From an uncultured Naasia sp. (GTDB lineage: Bacteria; Actinomycetota; Actinomycetes; Actinomycetales; Microbacteriaceae), in contig CAJYYA010000016.1 of the NCBI GenBank assembly GCA_913778905.1, positions 186,001 to 250,000 of the forward strand: 64,000 nucleotides of DNA. The letters run 5' to 3'. Position numbers and translations under genes: made by a program. This document shows positions 43,531 through 51,554 of this stretch, piece after piece (position 1 is the stretch's first letter; each line of letters starts with the position of its first letter). The notes under the pieces were generated by a model that had not been told where the DNA came from, ran no database searches, and saw nothing but the letters and a program-made list of their open reading frames with translations.

Positions 43531-43782
43531 CTAGTCGGCGTCGGGGCGGCTCGCGTTGTTGCCGACGGTCCAGGCGATCGTCCACAGCAATGTCAGGAGT
43601 CCGATAAGGAGGAGAACGACACCCCACAGCCCCTGCGCGGCGACGGCGAAGACCGGGTCGGGCTGATCCATCCCGAAGCTTCCGAAGCTCACCGGGAAGC
43701 TGGTGGAGGTCACCGCGATACCGCCGATGACCAAGGCTAGTCCCACGATGCCGGCGTTGAGGGCCCATCGGCGGATCCGCAA
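43531..43782 (-). CDS. Small two-helix membrane protein downstream of uraH
   Basis: 83 residues with two membrane helices (ALNAGIVGLALVIGGIAV, LWGVVLLLIGLLTLLWTIAW). The start is a TTG at 43782: GGGGGAG lies 6 bases before it and it begins 2 bases after the uraH stop, so it is almost certainly co-translated. No family is recognised. It is the last gene of the uraD-uraH operon; a link with urate or allantoin transport is only a guess. Confidence 0.65.
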   Translation of the reverse strand: MRIRRWALNAGIVGLALVIGGIAVTSTSFPVSFGSFGMDQPDPVFAVAAQGLWGVVLLLIGLLTLLWTIAWTVGNNASRPDAD

Positions 43783-43784
43783 GG

Positions 43785-44117
43785 TCAGCTCCCCCGGTAG
43801 GTGCTGTAGGCGAACGGGCTCAGCAGGATTGGCACGTGATAGTGGTCGCTCGACGTCACCCGGAACGCGACCGTGATCTCGGGATAGAACGTCTCCCGGC
43901 CCGAGCGGGTGAAGTAGGGGCCCGTCTCGAAGACGAGGCGGTAGTCACCGTCGTCGAGGCTCGTCGGTCCGAGGTCGCCGATGCGGCCGTCGCTGTCCGT
44001 TGTCCCCGACGCGACGGCGACCCAGCCCGTCTCGGAGCGGCGCTCTAGCACGATATCGATGTCGACGGCGGGGATCCCGAGCCCCGCGTCGAGGACGTGC
44101 GTGGTGATCTGGCTCAT
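43785..44117 (-). CDS. uraH: 5-Hydroxyisourate hydrolase
   Basis: 110 residues, the normal length of the transthyretin-related hydrolases. ITTHVLDAGLGIPA contains the first catalytic His, YHVPILLSPFAYSTYRGS the second His and the invariant C-terminal YRGS. It hydrolyses 5-hydroxyisourate from uricase to OHCU. The ATG directly follows the uraD stop (no gap), so the two enzymes are made together and OHCU is passed on. Confidence 0.95.
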   Translation of the reverse strand: MSQITTHVLDAGLGIPAVDIDIVLERRSETGWVAVASGTTDSDGRIGDLGPTSLDDGDYRLVFETGPYFTRSGRETFYPEITVAFRVTSSDHYHVPILLSPFAYSTYRGS

Positions 44118-44609
44118 CTACTTCTCCTCGTCGGCGAACAGGCCCGCGAGCCGCAGCTCCATGATCTGCCGCAGCTGCTCGGTCGCCTCGTCGGCCTCCG
44201 CATCCGGGTCGGCGCCGAGGCGCCGGGTCAGCTCGGTGAGGATCTCGGGCCGGGTGCGGCCGGCCGCCCGGATGAGGAAGACGCGGCCGAAGCGCTCCTC
44301 ATAGGAGACGTTGCCCGCGGCGATGGCGGCATCGACGTCCGCGTCGGCTGAGCCGAGGCCCCCTTGCTCGCTCCGTGAGAGGTCCGCGGACGTGCCGGCT
44401 CCGGCAGGGCGTTCACCGATCCGCGGATGATGCGAGACGGCTTCGTCGAGCTCGGCTCGCGACAGCGGCGTGGCGAGCCGGCGTCCCGTCGCGACCATCT
44501 CGTCGAGAGAATCGAACGGGGCTGCCTGTTCCATCGCGCGCACCCAGCGTTCCACGCCGAGGGCGGCAGTGAGGCGTTCGCGCAACGGCTCCGCTTCGAT
44601 GTCGATCAC
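44118..44609 (-). CDS. uraD: OHCU decarboxylase
   Basis: 163 residues from GTG 44609, which has AGGGG 6 bases upstream; the frame is open a little further. SHHPRIGERP carries the catalytic His and is the family hallmark, with NVSYEERFGRVFLIRAAGRT next. It decarboxylates OHCU to (S)-allantoin. First gene of the uraD-uraH-membrane protein operon and divergent from the MocA-like gene. Confidence 0.93.
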   Translation of the reverse strand: MIDIEAEPLRERLTAALGVERWVRAMEQAAPFDSLDEMVATGRRLATPLSRAELDEAVSHHPRIGERPAGAGTSADLSRSEQGGLGSADADVDAAIAAGNVSYEERFGRVFLIRAAGRTRPEILTELTRRLGADPDAEADEATEQLRQIMELRLAGLFADEEK

Positions 44610-44667
44610 ATGCCACCCCTGTCGCCCGGACCCGCGGAGCACCGCGGACTGGCTGTTAACTGTAGTG

Positions 44668-45246
44668 ATGACGGACGTGACGGCGCTGGTGCTGGCGGCC
44701 GGCGCGGGCCGGCGCTACGGCGGTCCCAAGGCACTGGCCCGATCGGTCGACGGAGGCCCGTGGCTGACCGCCGTGACCGTCACCCTTGCGTCCATCGGGC
44801 TCGAATCCGTCGCCGTGCTCCCGCACACGCATACCGAGGCGGCCGACCTGCTGCATCCCGGCGCGCAGCCGCTCTTCGTGGACACCTTCGACGAGGGCAT
44901 CGGCGCCTCGCTCCGTGCCGCCCTCGCCTGCCTCTCCTCGAGCGACGCCCAGGCGGCCCTCATCGTGCTCGTCGACCAACCGACACTCCCCGGCGCCGTC
45001 ATCGCGCGCCTCCTCAGCCCCTCCGACGGGCCAGGATTCAGGCCCCAGACGGTGCTGCGCAGGGCGGTGTTCGACGGCCGACCTGGGCACCCGGTGCTGA
45101 TCGGGCGGGAGCACTGGGGAGAGCTGATCGACTCACTGCAAGGCGACGAGGGTGCGGGACCCTACTTCCGCGAACACGACGGCGACCGCATCGAATGCTC
45201 CGACCTGTGGGACGGGACGGATATCGACGAGCGGGCGGGCGGCTGA
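44668..45246 (+). CDS. MocA/MobA-like nucleotidyltransferase
   Basis: 192 residues. LVLAAGAGRRYGGPKAL is the nucleotide-binding loop of the MobA/MocA family and VLVDQP the metal site. MocA adds CMP to the molybdenum cofactor, the form used by xanthine dehydrogenases. The neighbouring XDH and XdhC genes make that the likely role. TTAACT lies 6 bases before ATG 44668 without a ribosome site (leaderless). The gene is divergent from uraD and converges on allC across a perfect palindrome. Confidence 0.85.
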   Translation: MTDVTALVLAAGAGRRYGGPKALARSVDGGPWLTAVTVTLASIGLESVAVLPHTHTEAADLLHPGAQPLFVDTFDEGIGASLRAALACLSSSDAQAALIVLVDQPTLPGAVIARLLSPSDGPGFRPQTVLRRAVFDGRPGHPVLIGREHWGELIDSLQGDEGAGPYFREHDGDRIECSDLWDGTDIDERAGG

Positions 45247-45262
45247 GTCGACACTCGGCGAC

Positions 45263-45327
45263 CCTTCATTTCGCTTCGCTCAATGGGCGGGGCGCTGGTC
45301 CGCCCATTGAGCGAAGCGAAATGAAGG
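45263..45327. repeat. Perfect 28-bp palindrome between convergent genes (copy 3, likely terminator)
   Basis: Arms 45263-45290 and 45300-45327 are exact reverse complements with a 9-base loop. The unit contains TTCGCTTCGCTCAATGGGCGG. It separates mocA and allC and would end both transcripts. Confidence 0.75.
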
Positions 45328-45340
45328 ACCCGGCGACGCG

Positions 45341-46609
45341 TCAGCGGGCGCGGTACCCGTCCGCCACCGCGAGGACCGCGGCTTCGAAGGCGTCGAGGGC
45401 GGCGGCCACGTCGGCCGACGACACGATCTCGTCGGGGTGGTGGCTGATGCCGTCGTTGCCGCAGCGGAGGAAGAGCATCGCAAAGCCCGTGACCGCGGCG
45501 ACCGCCATGCCGTCGTGGCCCGCGCGGCTCCACATGACCATCGGATCGGGATCGCCCGTCGCACGGATCCCGTCGGCGACGGCGTCGCGCAGAACCGGGT
45601 CGCAGACCACGGCGTCGGCGCGGTAGAACTCCTCCGCCTCCCAGGCCAGGCCCCGCTCGGCGCACACCCGGCGAGCGAAGTCCTCGATCTCGTCGAAGGC
45701 GGCGTCACGGTCGGCGTCGAACTCGGCGCGGAGGTCGAGCGAGAAGCGTGCGACGCCGGGAACGACGTTCACACCGCCGGGGAACGCGCGCACGCGCCCC
45801 ACGGTGGCCACCGTTCCGGTGCGCTTCGCGATCCGCTCGATCTCCACGATGATCTCGGACGCTCCGACGAGTGCATCGCGGCGGCGGGCGTACGGGGTGC
45901 CGCCCGCATGCCCGGCACGGCCCGTGACGGTGAGCGCGAAGCGGCGGGCACCCGCGATCGACGACACCACGGCGAGCGGGCGATCGGCATCGATGAGGTG
46001 CGGCCCCTGCTCGATGTGGGTCTCGAGGTAGCCCACCAGGTCATCAGGCCGCCGGGCGGCGCCGCCGATCGCCGCAGGGTCCAGCCCGAAGGTTCGAGCC
46101 GCCTGTCGGACGGTGACCCCTTTGCGGTCATCGAGGTCCCACCAGGCGTCGTCCCACTCTCCCGCGAAGGCGCGTGAGCCGAGGAGCGCGTTCCCGAACC
46201 GGGTGCCCTCCTCGTCCGAGAAGCCGATGACCTCGAGCGCGAAGGGCAGTGCGCGACCGCTGTGGCGGATCCGGTCGACGACCTCGATCGCGAGCATCAC
46301 GCCGAGCATGCCGTCGAAGGCGCCCGCGTCGGTCACGGTGTCGAGGTGACTGCCGAGCACGAGCGCCGGGGAGCCGGGCTCAGGCCCTTCGAGGCGCCCG
46401 CACTGGTTGCCTGCCTCGTCCTGCCAGGTCTCGAGGCCGACCTCCTGCATCCACGCGGCCGCGAGGGCGTTCGCGATCTTGTGCTCCGGGGAGAGGTGGA
46501 CGCGCTCGATCGCCCCCTCGAGGGAGCTGATGCGGGTCAGTTCGGCGCAGTGCGCCAACGCCCGCTCGACACCCGCCGCCGGGGTCGGGCTGTGCTGGTG
46601 CGGACTCAT
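45341..46609 (-). CDS. allC: Allantoate amidohydrolase (M20 family)
   Basis: 422 residues. The two-metal site of M20 carbamoylases is clear: LGSHLDTVTDAGAFDG (His, Asp), FSDEEGTRFG (Glu-Glu), YLETHIEQGPHL, and GHAGGTPYARRRDAL in the lid domain. The closing His is in NDGISHHPDE. It converts allantoate to ureidoglycine with release of ammonia and CO2. The ATG overlaps the aminotransferase stop (ATGA). An N-carbamoyl-amino-acid hydrolase is the generic alternative, but the neighbours favour allantoate. Confidence 0.9.
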   Translation of the reverse strand: MSPHQHSPTPAAGVERALAHCAELTRISSLEGAIERVHLSPEHKIANALAAAWMQEVGLETWQDEAGNQCGRLEGPEPGSPALVLGSHLDTVTDAGAFDGMLGVMLAIEVVDRIRHSGRALPFALEVIGFSDEEGTRFGNALLGSRAFAGEWDDAWWDLDDRKGVTVRQAARTFGLDPAAIGGAARRPDDLVGYLETHIEQGPHLIDADRPLAVVSSIAGARRFALTVTGRAGHAGGTPYARRRDALVGASEIIVEIERIAKRTGTVATVGRVRAFPGGVNVVPGVARFSLDLRAEFDADRDAAFDEIEDFARRVCAERGLAWEAEEFYRADAVVCDPVLRDAVADGIRATGDPDPMVMWSRAGHDGMAVAAVTGFAMLFLRCGNDGISHHPDEIVSSADVAAALDAFEAAVLAVADGYRAR

Positions 46610-47829
46610 GAGGCGTAGACGTCCTGGGCGGCGGACGCCCCCGCCCCGGCGGTGACGCGCACACCCGCACGCCGCAGCACCTGCTCGAGCGAGGCCAGGG
46701 TCACGAGCACGGCGTCCTTACGGGCGTTGTAGCCCATGGTGCCGATGCGCCAGATCTTGCCGTGGAGCGGCCCGAACGACGTGCCGATCTCGATGCTGTA
46801 GTCGTGCAGCAGCTCCGAGCGGATGGCCTCGCCGTCGACCCCGTCGGGGATGTACACGCCGACGACGTTGGTCATCTTGTGGTCGAGGTCGCCGAACGGC
46901 TCGAGGCCCAGAGCGCGAACGCCCTCCAGCATCGCGGTCCCGTGCAGGCGGTGCCTCGCGATCGAGTCGTCGAGGCCCTCTTCGACGAGGATCCGAGCGC
47001 ATTCACGTGCTCCGTAGAGCATCGTGGTCGCCTCGGTGTGGTGGTTGAGCCGCTTCGGGCCCCAGTAATCGAGGATCATGCCGAGGTCGAAGTAGTTGCT
47101 GCGGATCGGATCCGCTCGGACCTCATCGGAGCCGTCGGCCGCGCGGAGCCCGGCCTCGATGCTCTTCCGGCTCTCGATGACCTCGACGGCCCGCGGCGAC
47201 AGGCTGATGGGCGAGGATCCCGACGGCCCGGCGAGGCATTTCTGCAAGCCTGCGGTCACGGCGTCGATGCCCCACGCGTCGGTCTCGAACTCGTTGCCGC
47301 CGAGGCTCGCGGTGACGTCGGTGTAGAGCAGCACGTCGTGCGCCCGGCAGATGGCGCCGATGTCCTCGAGCGGCTGGGCGAGGGTCGTGGACGTGTCGCC
47401 GTGGACGACCGCGAGGATCTTGGGCTTCACCTCCGCGACGGCCGTCTCGATCTGCTCGGGGGTGAACACGGTGCCCCACTCGGTCTCGATGGTGTGAACC
47501 TCGGCCCCGCAGCGGGTCGCGATCTCGACGAGCAGGTGCCCGAAGCGACCGAAGACGGGGACCAGGACGCGATCGCCCGGGACGATGAGCGAGACGAGGG
47601 CCGCCTCGATCCCCGCACGGCTCGTGCCGTCGACGAGCAGGGTCGCGTCGTTCGCAGTGCGGAACACCTCGCGGTAGAGCGCCTGGGTCTCGGCCATGTA
47701 CGCCGTCATCGAGGGGTCGTACTGACCGACGAGCTGCGCCGACATCGCCCGCAGCACCCGCGGGTCGGCATTGATCGGACCGGGCCCCATGAGCAGGCGG
47801 GCGGGCGGATCGATCTGCAGTGCGGTCAC
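46606..47829 (-). CDS. pucG: (S)-Ureidoglycine-glyoxylate aminotransferase
   Basis: 407 residues from GTG 47829 with GAGGAG 6 bases upstream. A class V PLP aminotransferase: LLMGPGPINADPRVL at the start, SLGG and the PLP Lys in AGLQKCLAGPSG, and NYFDLGMILDYWGPKRLNHHTEAT in the substrate region, all as in PucG. It moves the amino group of ureidoglycine to glyoxylate, giving oxalurate and glycine. It lies between allC and an amidase gene in one leftward operon. Alanine-glyoxylate aminotransferase is the closest alternative. Confidence 0.9.
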   Translation of the reverse strand: MTALQIDPPARLLMGPGPINADPRVLRAMSAQLVGQYDPSMTAYMAETQALYREVFRTANDATLLVDGTSRAGIEAALVSLIVPGDRVLVPVFGRFGHLLVEIATRCGAEVHTIETEWGTVFTPEQIETAVAEVKPKILAVVHGDTSTTLAQPLEDIGAICRAHDVLLYTDVTASLGGNEFETDAWGIDAVTAGLQKCLAGPSGSSPISLSPRAVEVIESRKSIEAGLRAADGSDEVRADPIRSNYFDLGMILDYWGPKRLNHHTEATTMLYGARECARILVEEGLDDSIARHRLHGTAMLEGVRALGLEPFGDLDHKMTNVVGVYIPDGVDGEAIRSELLHDYSIEIGTSFGPLHGKIWRIGTMGYNARKDAVLVTLASLEQVLRRAGVRVTAGAGASAAQDVYAS

Positions 47830-47924
47830 TGTCGTCTCCTCGGGATGTGGGCTTCTCATCCGAGCCTAGGCAACGCGCGTTACCCGTAGGTTTCCCGTCC
47901 GCGCCGACCCCACTCGCCGGAGCT

Positions 47925-49493
47925 CTAAACCCGGTCGTCGACGAGGGTGCGTGCTCCCGCGACGAGAGATGCGTCCGATCCGCGCGGTCCGACGAGGGCG
48001 ATACCGAGCGGCGCGCCCGCGACCGAGAAGGCGGGGGCCGCCACACTCGGGGCGCCGAGGATGCCGGCCAGGCAGGTGATGCGGAGCGTGGCGGTCCGGA
48101 TCCTGTCGACCTCGGCTGCGCCCGCCGTCGTCTGCGGCGCGACCGACGCGGCCGCGGGCAGCATCAGGACTGCGCCGTCGAGCGCCGTCTCGAGCTCGAC
48201 ACGGAACCGGGCGACGGCATCGCGTGCCCGTCGCTCCTCGGTGTCGGTGATCGCTGCAGCCGCCCGGAAACGCTCCGACACGGCGCCGCTGACGGCCTGC
48301 GGATGGGCGGTCAGGAACTCGCCGTGCTCGCGCCACGCCTCCGCGGCCTGGACCGTGCGGAACGCGGCATGGACCTCGGCGAGGTCGGGCAGCCCGACCT
48401 GACTCGGGCGCTCGACACGGCCGTCGGCGACCATGCGCTCGATCCCCTCCGTGAAGGCCTCGGCCGTCGCGTCGTCGAGCTCGGCCAGGACGGCGCTGCT
48501 CGTGACCCGGGCCCGCGGCAGCTCGGCGGAGGGCGGCAGCTGACCGGTCGCCACCCGCTCGAGGAGCGCGCCGGTGCGCGTGAGCCAGCCGACCGTGTCG
48601 AAGCTGGGCGCGAGCGGGAGGACACCGTCCACCGGGACGGCCCCGTGCGTCGGGCGCAGACCCCACAAGCCCTGGTACGAAGCGGGGACACGGATCGACC
48701 CGGCGGTGTCCGTGGCCAACGCGATGGTCACCTGCCCGGACGCGACCGCGGTCGCCGGGCCGCTCGACGATCCGCCCGGCAGGGCGCCGGGGACCATCGC
48801 GTTCGGCGGGGTCCCGTAGTGGGGGTTCGCGCCGGCGATGCTGTAGGCGAACTCGTCGGTCTGCGCGATCCCGGTGATCGCCGCACCCTCAGCGAGAAGC
48901 GAGGCGACGGCGGCTGCGGTGATGTGGGATGCCCGCGCGGCCGCCAGGTAGTCGGGGACTCCCCCGCCGATCCGGTGACCTTGGATGGCGAACAGGTCCT
49001 TGACCGCGACGGTCTCTCCGTCGAGGCGACCCGACGCCGTCGGCCGCACGAGCGGGGTCCCGGCGATACGCCACACGCGAGGATCCACGGCCGGCGTCGG
49101 ACCACTGACGTGCGCCGCCGTGATCTGCCATCCCTCGCCCACACGTCGCCACAGCTGCGTCTGCTGGCCCGCTCCGCCGATCGCGGGCGCGAGGACCGCC
49201 ACGATCAGAGCGGAATCCGCATCGATCACCCGGACCTCGACACGCGCGATCCGCCGCTTCGGAGCACCGCCGCGGCCCTTGCGGAACGCCGAGATGGCAT
49301 CGTGCCCGACGAGCAGTCCGCCCGCATCACCCCGCATGGTCGACGGGCCGGGGGCGAAGAGCCGGTCGAGCTCGGCCACATCGTCGGCCATGAGCGCCCG
49401 CTCGTAGCGCCAGAACGACGCCAGCAGGCCGTCGGGGATGTCCGCGTCCGACGACACGGGCGCATCCGTCTGCACCACGAAGCGCTCAGCCAC
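47925..49493 (-). CDS. AtzH-amidase fusion, candidate oxalurate amidohydrolase
   Basis: 522 residues from GTG 49493. Residues about 20-135 are an AtzH/DUF3225 domain (LLASFWRYERALMADDVAELDRLFA, LLVGHDAISAFRKGR, RVGEGWQITAAHVS). The rest is an amidase-signature enzyme: AVKDLFAIQG with Lys165, PGGSSSGPATAVASG with the cis-Ser, and DTAGSIRVPAS with the nucleophile. In Klebsiella the HpxY amidase and HpxZ (DUF3225) act on oxalurate, so a fused HpxZ-HpxY protein directly after PucG, which makes oxalurate, fits well. It overlaps the acetamidase gene by 8 bases. Another ureido-amide is possible. Confidence 0.82.
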   Translation of the reverse strand: MAERFVVQTDAPVSSDADIPDGLLASFWRYERALMADDVAELDRLFAPGPSTMRGDAGGLLVGHDAISAFRKGRGGAPKRRIARVEVRVIDADSALIVAVLAPAIGGAGQQTQLWRRVGEGWQITAAHVSGPTPAVDPRVWRIAGTPLVRPTASGRLDGETVAVKDLFAIQGHRIGGGVPDYLAAARASHITAAAVASLLAEGAAITGIAQTDEFAYSIAGANPHYGTPPNAMVPGALPGGSSSGPATAVASGQVTIALATDTAGSIRVPASYQGLWGLRPTHGAVPVDGVLPLAPSFDTVGWLTRTGALLERVATGQLPPSAELPRARVTSSAVLAELDDATAEAFTEGIERMVADGRVERPSQVGLPDLAEVHAAFRTVQAAEAWREHGEFLTAHPQAVSGAVSERFRAAAAITDTEERRARDAVARFRVELETALDGAVLMLPAAASVAPQTTAGAAEVDRIRTATLRITCLAGILGAPSVAAPAFSVAGAPLGIALVGPRGSDASLVAGARTLVDDRV

Positions 49494-50568
49494 CGAAGTC
49501 CGCCTTCCGGATCTTCGCGTGCACACCCTTCACGCGATCCACCACCTGGGAGATGTCGAAGTCGGTCGCGGCCGACAGGTAGGCGAGCGCGTGCGAGCGG
49601 TCCATGCCGTACCGGGCCTCGAGCAGGTCGATGGCCGCTCGAACGCCGTGTTTGACGGCCTCGTCCAGATCGACGTCGAGCCCGGTCGGTGCGAGGAACT
49701 CGTCCGTCTCGACGAGCGGACCGGCGAGTTCGCCGAAGCGTTCACGAGCCTCGTCAGCCGGAACGACCGTGAAGCGGATGGTCGCGCGGAGCGACGCCTC
49801 GACGGCGGTCAGCGCGACCTCGCCGTCGCCCTGCGCGAAGTGAGGGTCGCCGACATAGGCGAGCGCTCCCTGGACCTGCACGGGCAGATGCAGGCGAGCA
49901 CCCACGGTGAGCAGCTTGATGTCGATGTTGCCGCCGAAGTCCCCGGGCGGAACGGAATGCGGGCGCTCGGAGGACGCCGTCGCGACCCCCATCACGCCGA
50001 GGAACGGAGCGAGCGGGAAACGGGCCACCTCTTTCGATCCGGCGCGCAGCGGCATGACTCCGACAGGCCCGTCCGGGCCGTCCTCCGCGCGGACGAAGAC
50101 GCTGAACGAGGGGCCCTCGAGGGGGAACTCCCCGGGCAGAGCGCCACGGCCGTGGCGATTCGACACGACCCCGTAGGGCACGCGCGGCTCGAGGGCCACG
50201 ACCTCGAAGGTGAGCACGTCGCCGGGCAGGGCGCCCTCGACCGCGACCGGCCCCGTCACGACGTGCGGGCCGTCCGTCTCCGAGTCGCGCGGGTGATCCG
50301 ACGCGGCGAGCGCCACGGCGTCGGTCAGCACCTCGTCGTCCACCACACCGTGGCGGGCGAAGAAAGCGCGGGGATCGCGACCCTGGTCCTCGAGGATGCC
50401 CTCGTGGCTGAGGGTGTCGAAGGTGACCGTCTCGCCCGAGCGGATCGTCAGCAGCGGCGCATCCCCGGAGGCGGGCAGGCGCCCCCAGAAGACCTCGTCG
50501 ACCCGAGCGGGCAGGTAGTGATCGCCGAGGACGTGCTCCGGGTCCGGCTGCAGAACGGGGAATGGCAT
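49486..50568 (-). CDS. Acetamidase/formamidase family protein
   Basis: 360 residues from ATG 50568 (MPFPVLQPDPEHVLGDHYL), with AGAGGG 5 bases upstream. The AmdA/FmdA pattern is present: SGETVTFDTLSHEG, VTGPVAVEGALPGDVLTFEVV, PPGDFGGNIDIKLLTVGARLHLPV and AQGDGEVALTAVE. These enzymes hydrolyse small amides such as acetamide and formamide with a metal. As first gene of the operon with the amidase fusion, pucG and allC, it may handle an amide end product of the pathway, for example oxamate; this is inference only. Confidence 0.87.
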   Translation of the reverse strand: MPFPVLQPDPEHVLGDHYLPARVDEVFWGRLPASGDAPLLTIRSGETVTFDTLSHEGILEDQGRDPRAFFARHGVVDDEVLTDAVALAASDHPRDSETDGPHVVTGPVAVEGALPGDVLTFEVVALEPRVPYGVVSNRHGRGALPGEFPLEGPSFSVFVRAEDGPDGPVGVMPLRAGSKEVARFPLAPFLGVMGVATASSERPHSVPPGDFGGNIDIKLLTVGARLHLPVQVQGALAYVGDPHFAQGDGEVALTAVEASLRATIRFTVVPADEARERFGELAGPLVETDEFLAPTGLDVDLDEAVKHGVRAAIDLLEARYGMDRSHALAYLSAATDFDISQVVDRVKGVHAKIRKADFGG

Positions 50569-50655
50569 GGCGTCCCTCTCGACCTTCTCGACCGTCCGGT
50601 CGCCCTCGACGATATCCACCCCACGTTTCCACGAGAACACACGCCACTCACCCTG

Positions 50656-50737
50656 TCCCCCGCGACTGCGGAGTGTCGCACCGACTTCGCCCCGTGAACG
50701 CACCGCAATGGGCGCAACACTCCGCAGTCGCGGGGGA
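50656..50737. repeat. Long inverted repeat, copy 4 of the variable-arm class
   Basis: Perfect 21-bp arms (50656-50676 and 50717-50737) around a 40-base interior, which has its own small CGCCC/GGGCG hairpin. Lies in the divergent gap upstream of the acetamidase operon and the DUF998-like gene. Confidence 0.75.
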
Positions 50738-50819
50738 TGACGGCGGTGTCCCGGCGGGCTCCGGGCCCAGTACGGTGGCAGGCGAGCCGAGTGCGGCGAA
50801 GGGATGGAGGAAGTCTCGA

Positions 50820-51554
50820 GTGACCACCGTCGTGTCCGCCCTGCCGCCCGACCGAAGCCGGGCTCGGATCGTCCTGGGGACGCTCGCCGCCGTCGCGGCC
50901 CTCGCCTCGCTCACGGTGATCTGGTGGGCGCGGATGTCGCTGTGGCCCCGCACCGTCTACGTGAGCGAGCTGGGCAGCCCGGCACTTCCCACCGCTGACG
51001 CGTTCAACTCGGCACTGCTCCTCCTCGCGGTGGGCGGCCTGCTCGGCGGTCTGAGCGGGAGGGGGCTGCGCAGCCCGCTGCGGGTGCTCGGTGCGTGGAC
51101 GGTGACCGCGTCCCTCGTCACGGCCGGCCTGATGTTCGCGTTCGCGTCGCGCGTGACCTGCACCCCCGGCTGCCCGGTGCCCTTCACTCCCTTTTCGACA
51201 CTGCAGGATCTGCTGCACACGGCCGCCGCGGTGATCGGTTTCGCGGCCGCGAGCTGGGCCATGCTGCAGGTGGCATGGGCCGACCCGCTGCGCGGAATCC
51301 GCCTCTACTCCCGAACCACCGCCGTCGTGGTCGCCGTCGTGGCGACTACCGGCGGAATGTTCTCGATCCTGCGGTTCCGCACCGACATCGGCGGGATGCT
51401 CGAGCTCATCGCGACCTCGTTCGCGGTGCTCTGGCTCGCCGTCTTCGCCGCATCGCGCGCCGCCCGACGAGACGGCGTCACCTCCCCCGTCTTGAACGCG
51501 TCGACGCTCACCGTGCCCGTCGTCGCCGACTCCGGGAGCGGACGCACATGTTGA
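50820..51554 (+). CDS. DUF998-like multi-pass membrane protein
   Basis: 244 residues from GTG 50820, with GGAGG 9 bases upstream. About six membrane helices, with the loop SRVTCTPGCPVPFTPFSTLQDLLHTAAAVIGF. The conserved His in this loop (DLLHTAAA) and the general spacing are typical of DUF998 proteins, whose function is unknown. It overlaps the next gene by 7 bases and is therefore co-expressed with it. Confidence 0.78.
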   Translation: MTTVVSALPPDRSRARIVLGTLAAVAALASLTVIWWARMSLWPRTVYVSELGSPALPTADAFNSALLLLAVGGLLGGLSGRGLRSPLRVLGAWTVTASLVTAGLMFAFASRVTCTPGCPVPFTPFSTLQDLLHTAAAVIGFAAASWAMLQVAWADPLRGIRLYSRTTAVVVAVVATTGGMFSILRFRTDIGGMLELIATSFAVLWLAVFAASRAARRDGVTSPVLNASTLTVPVVADSGSGRTC

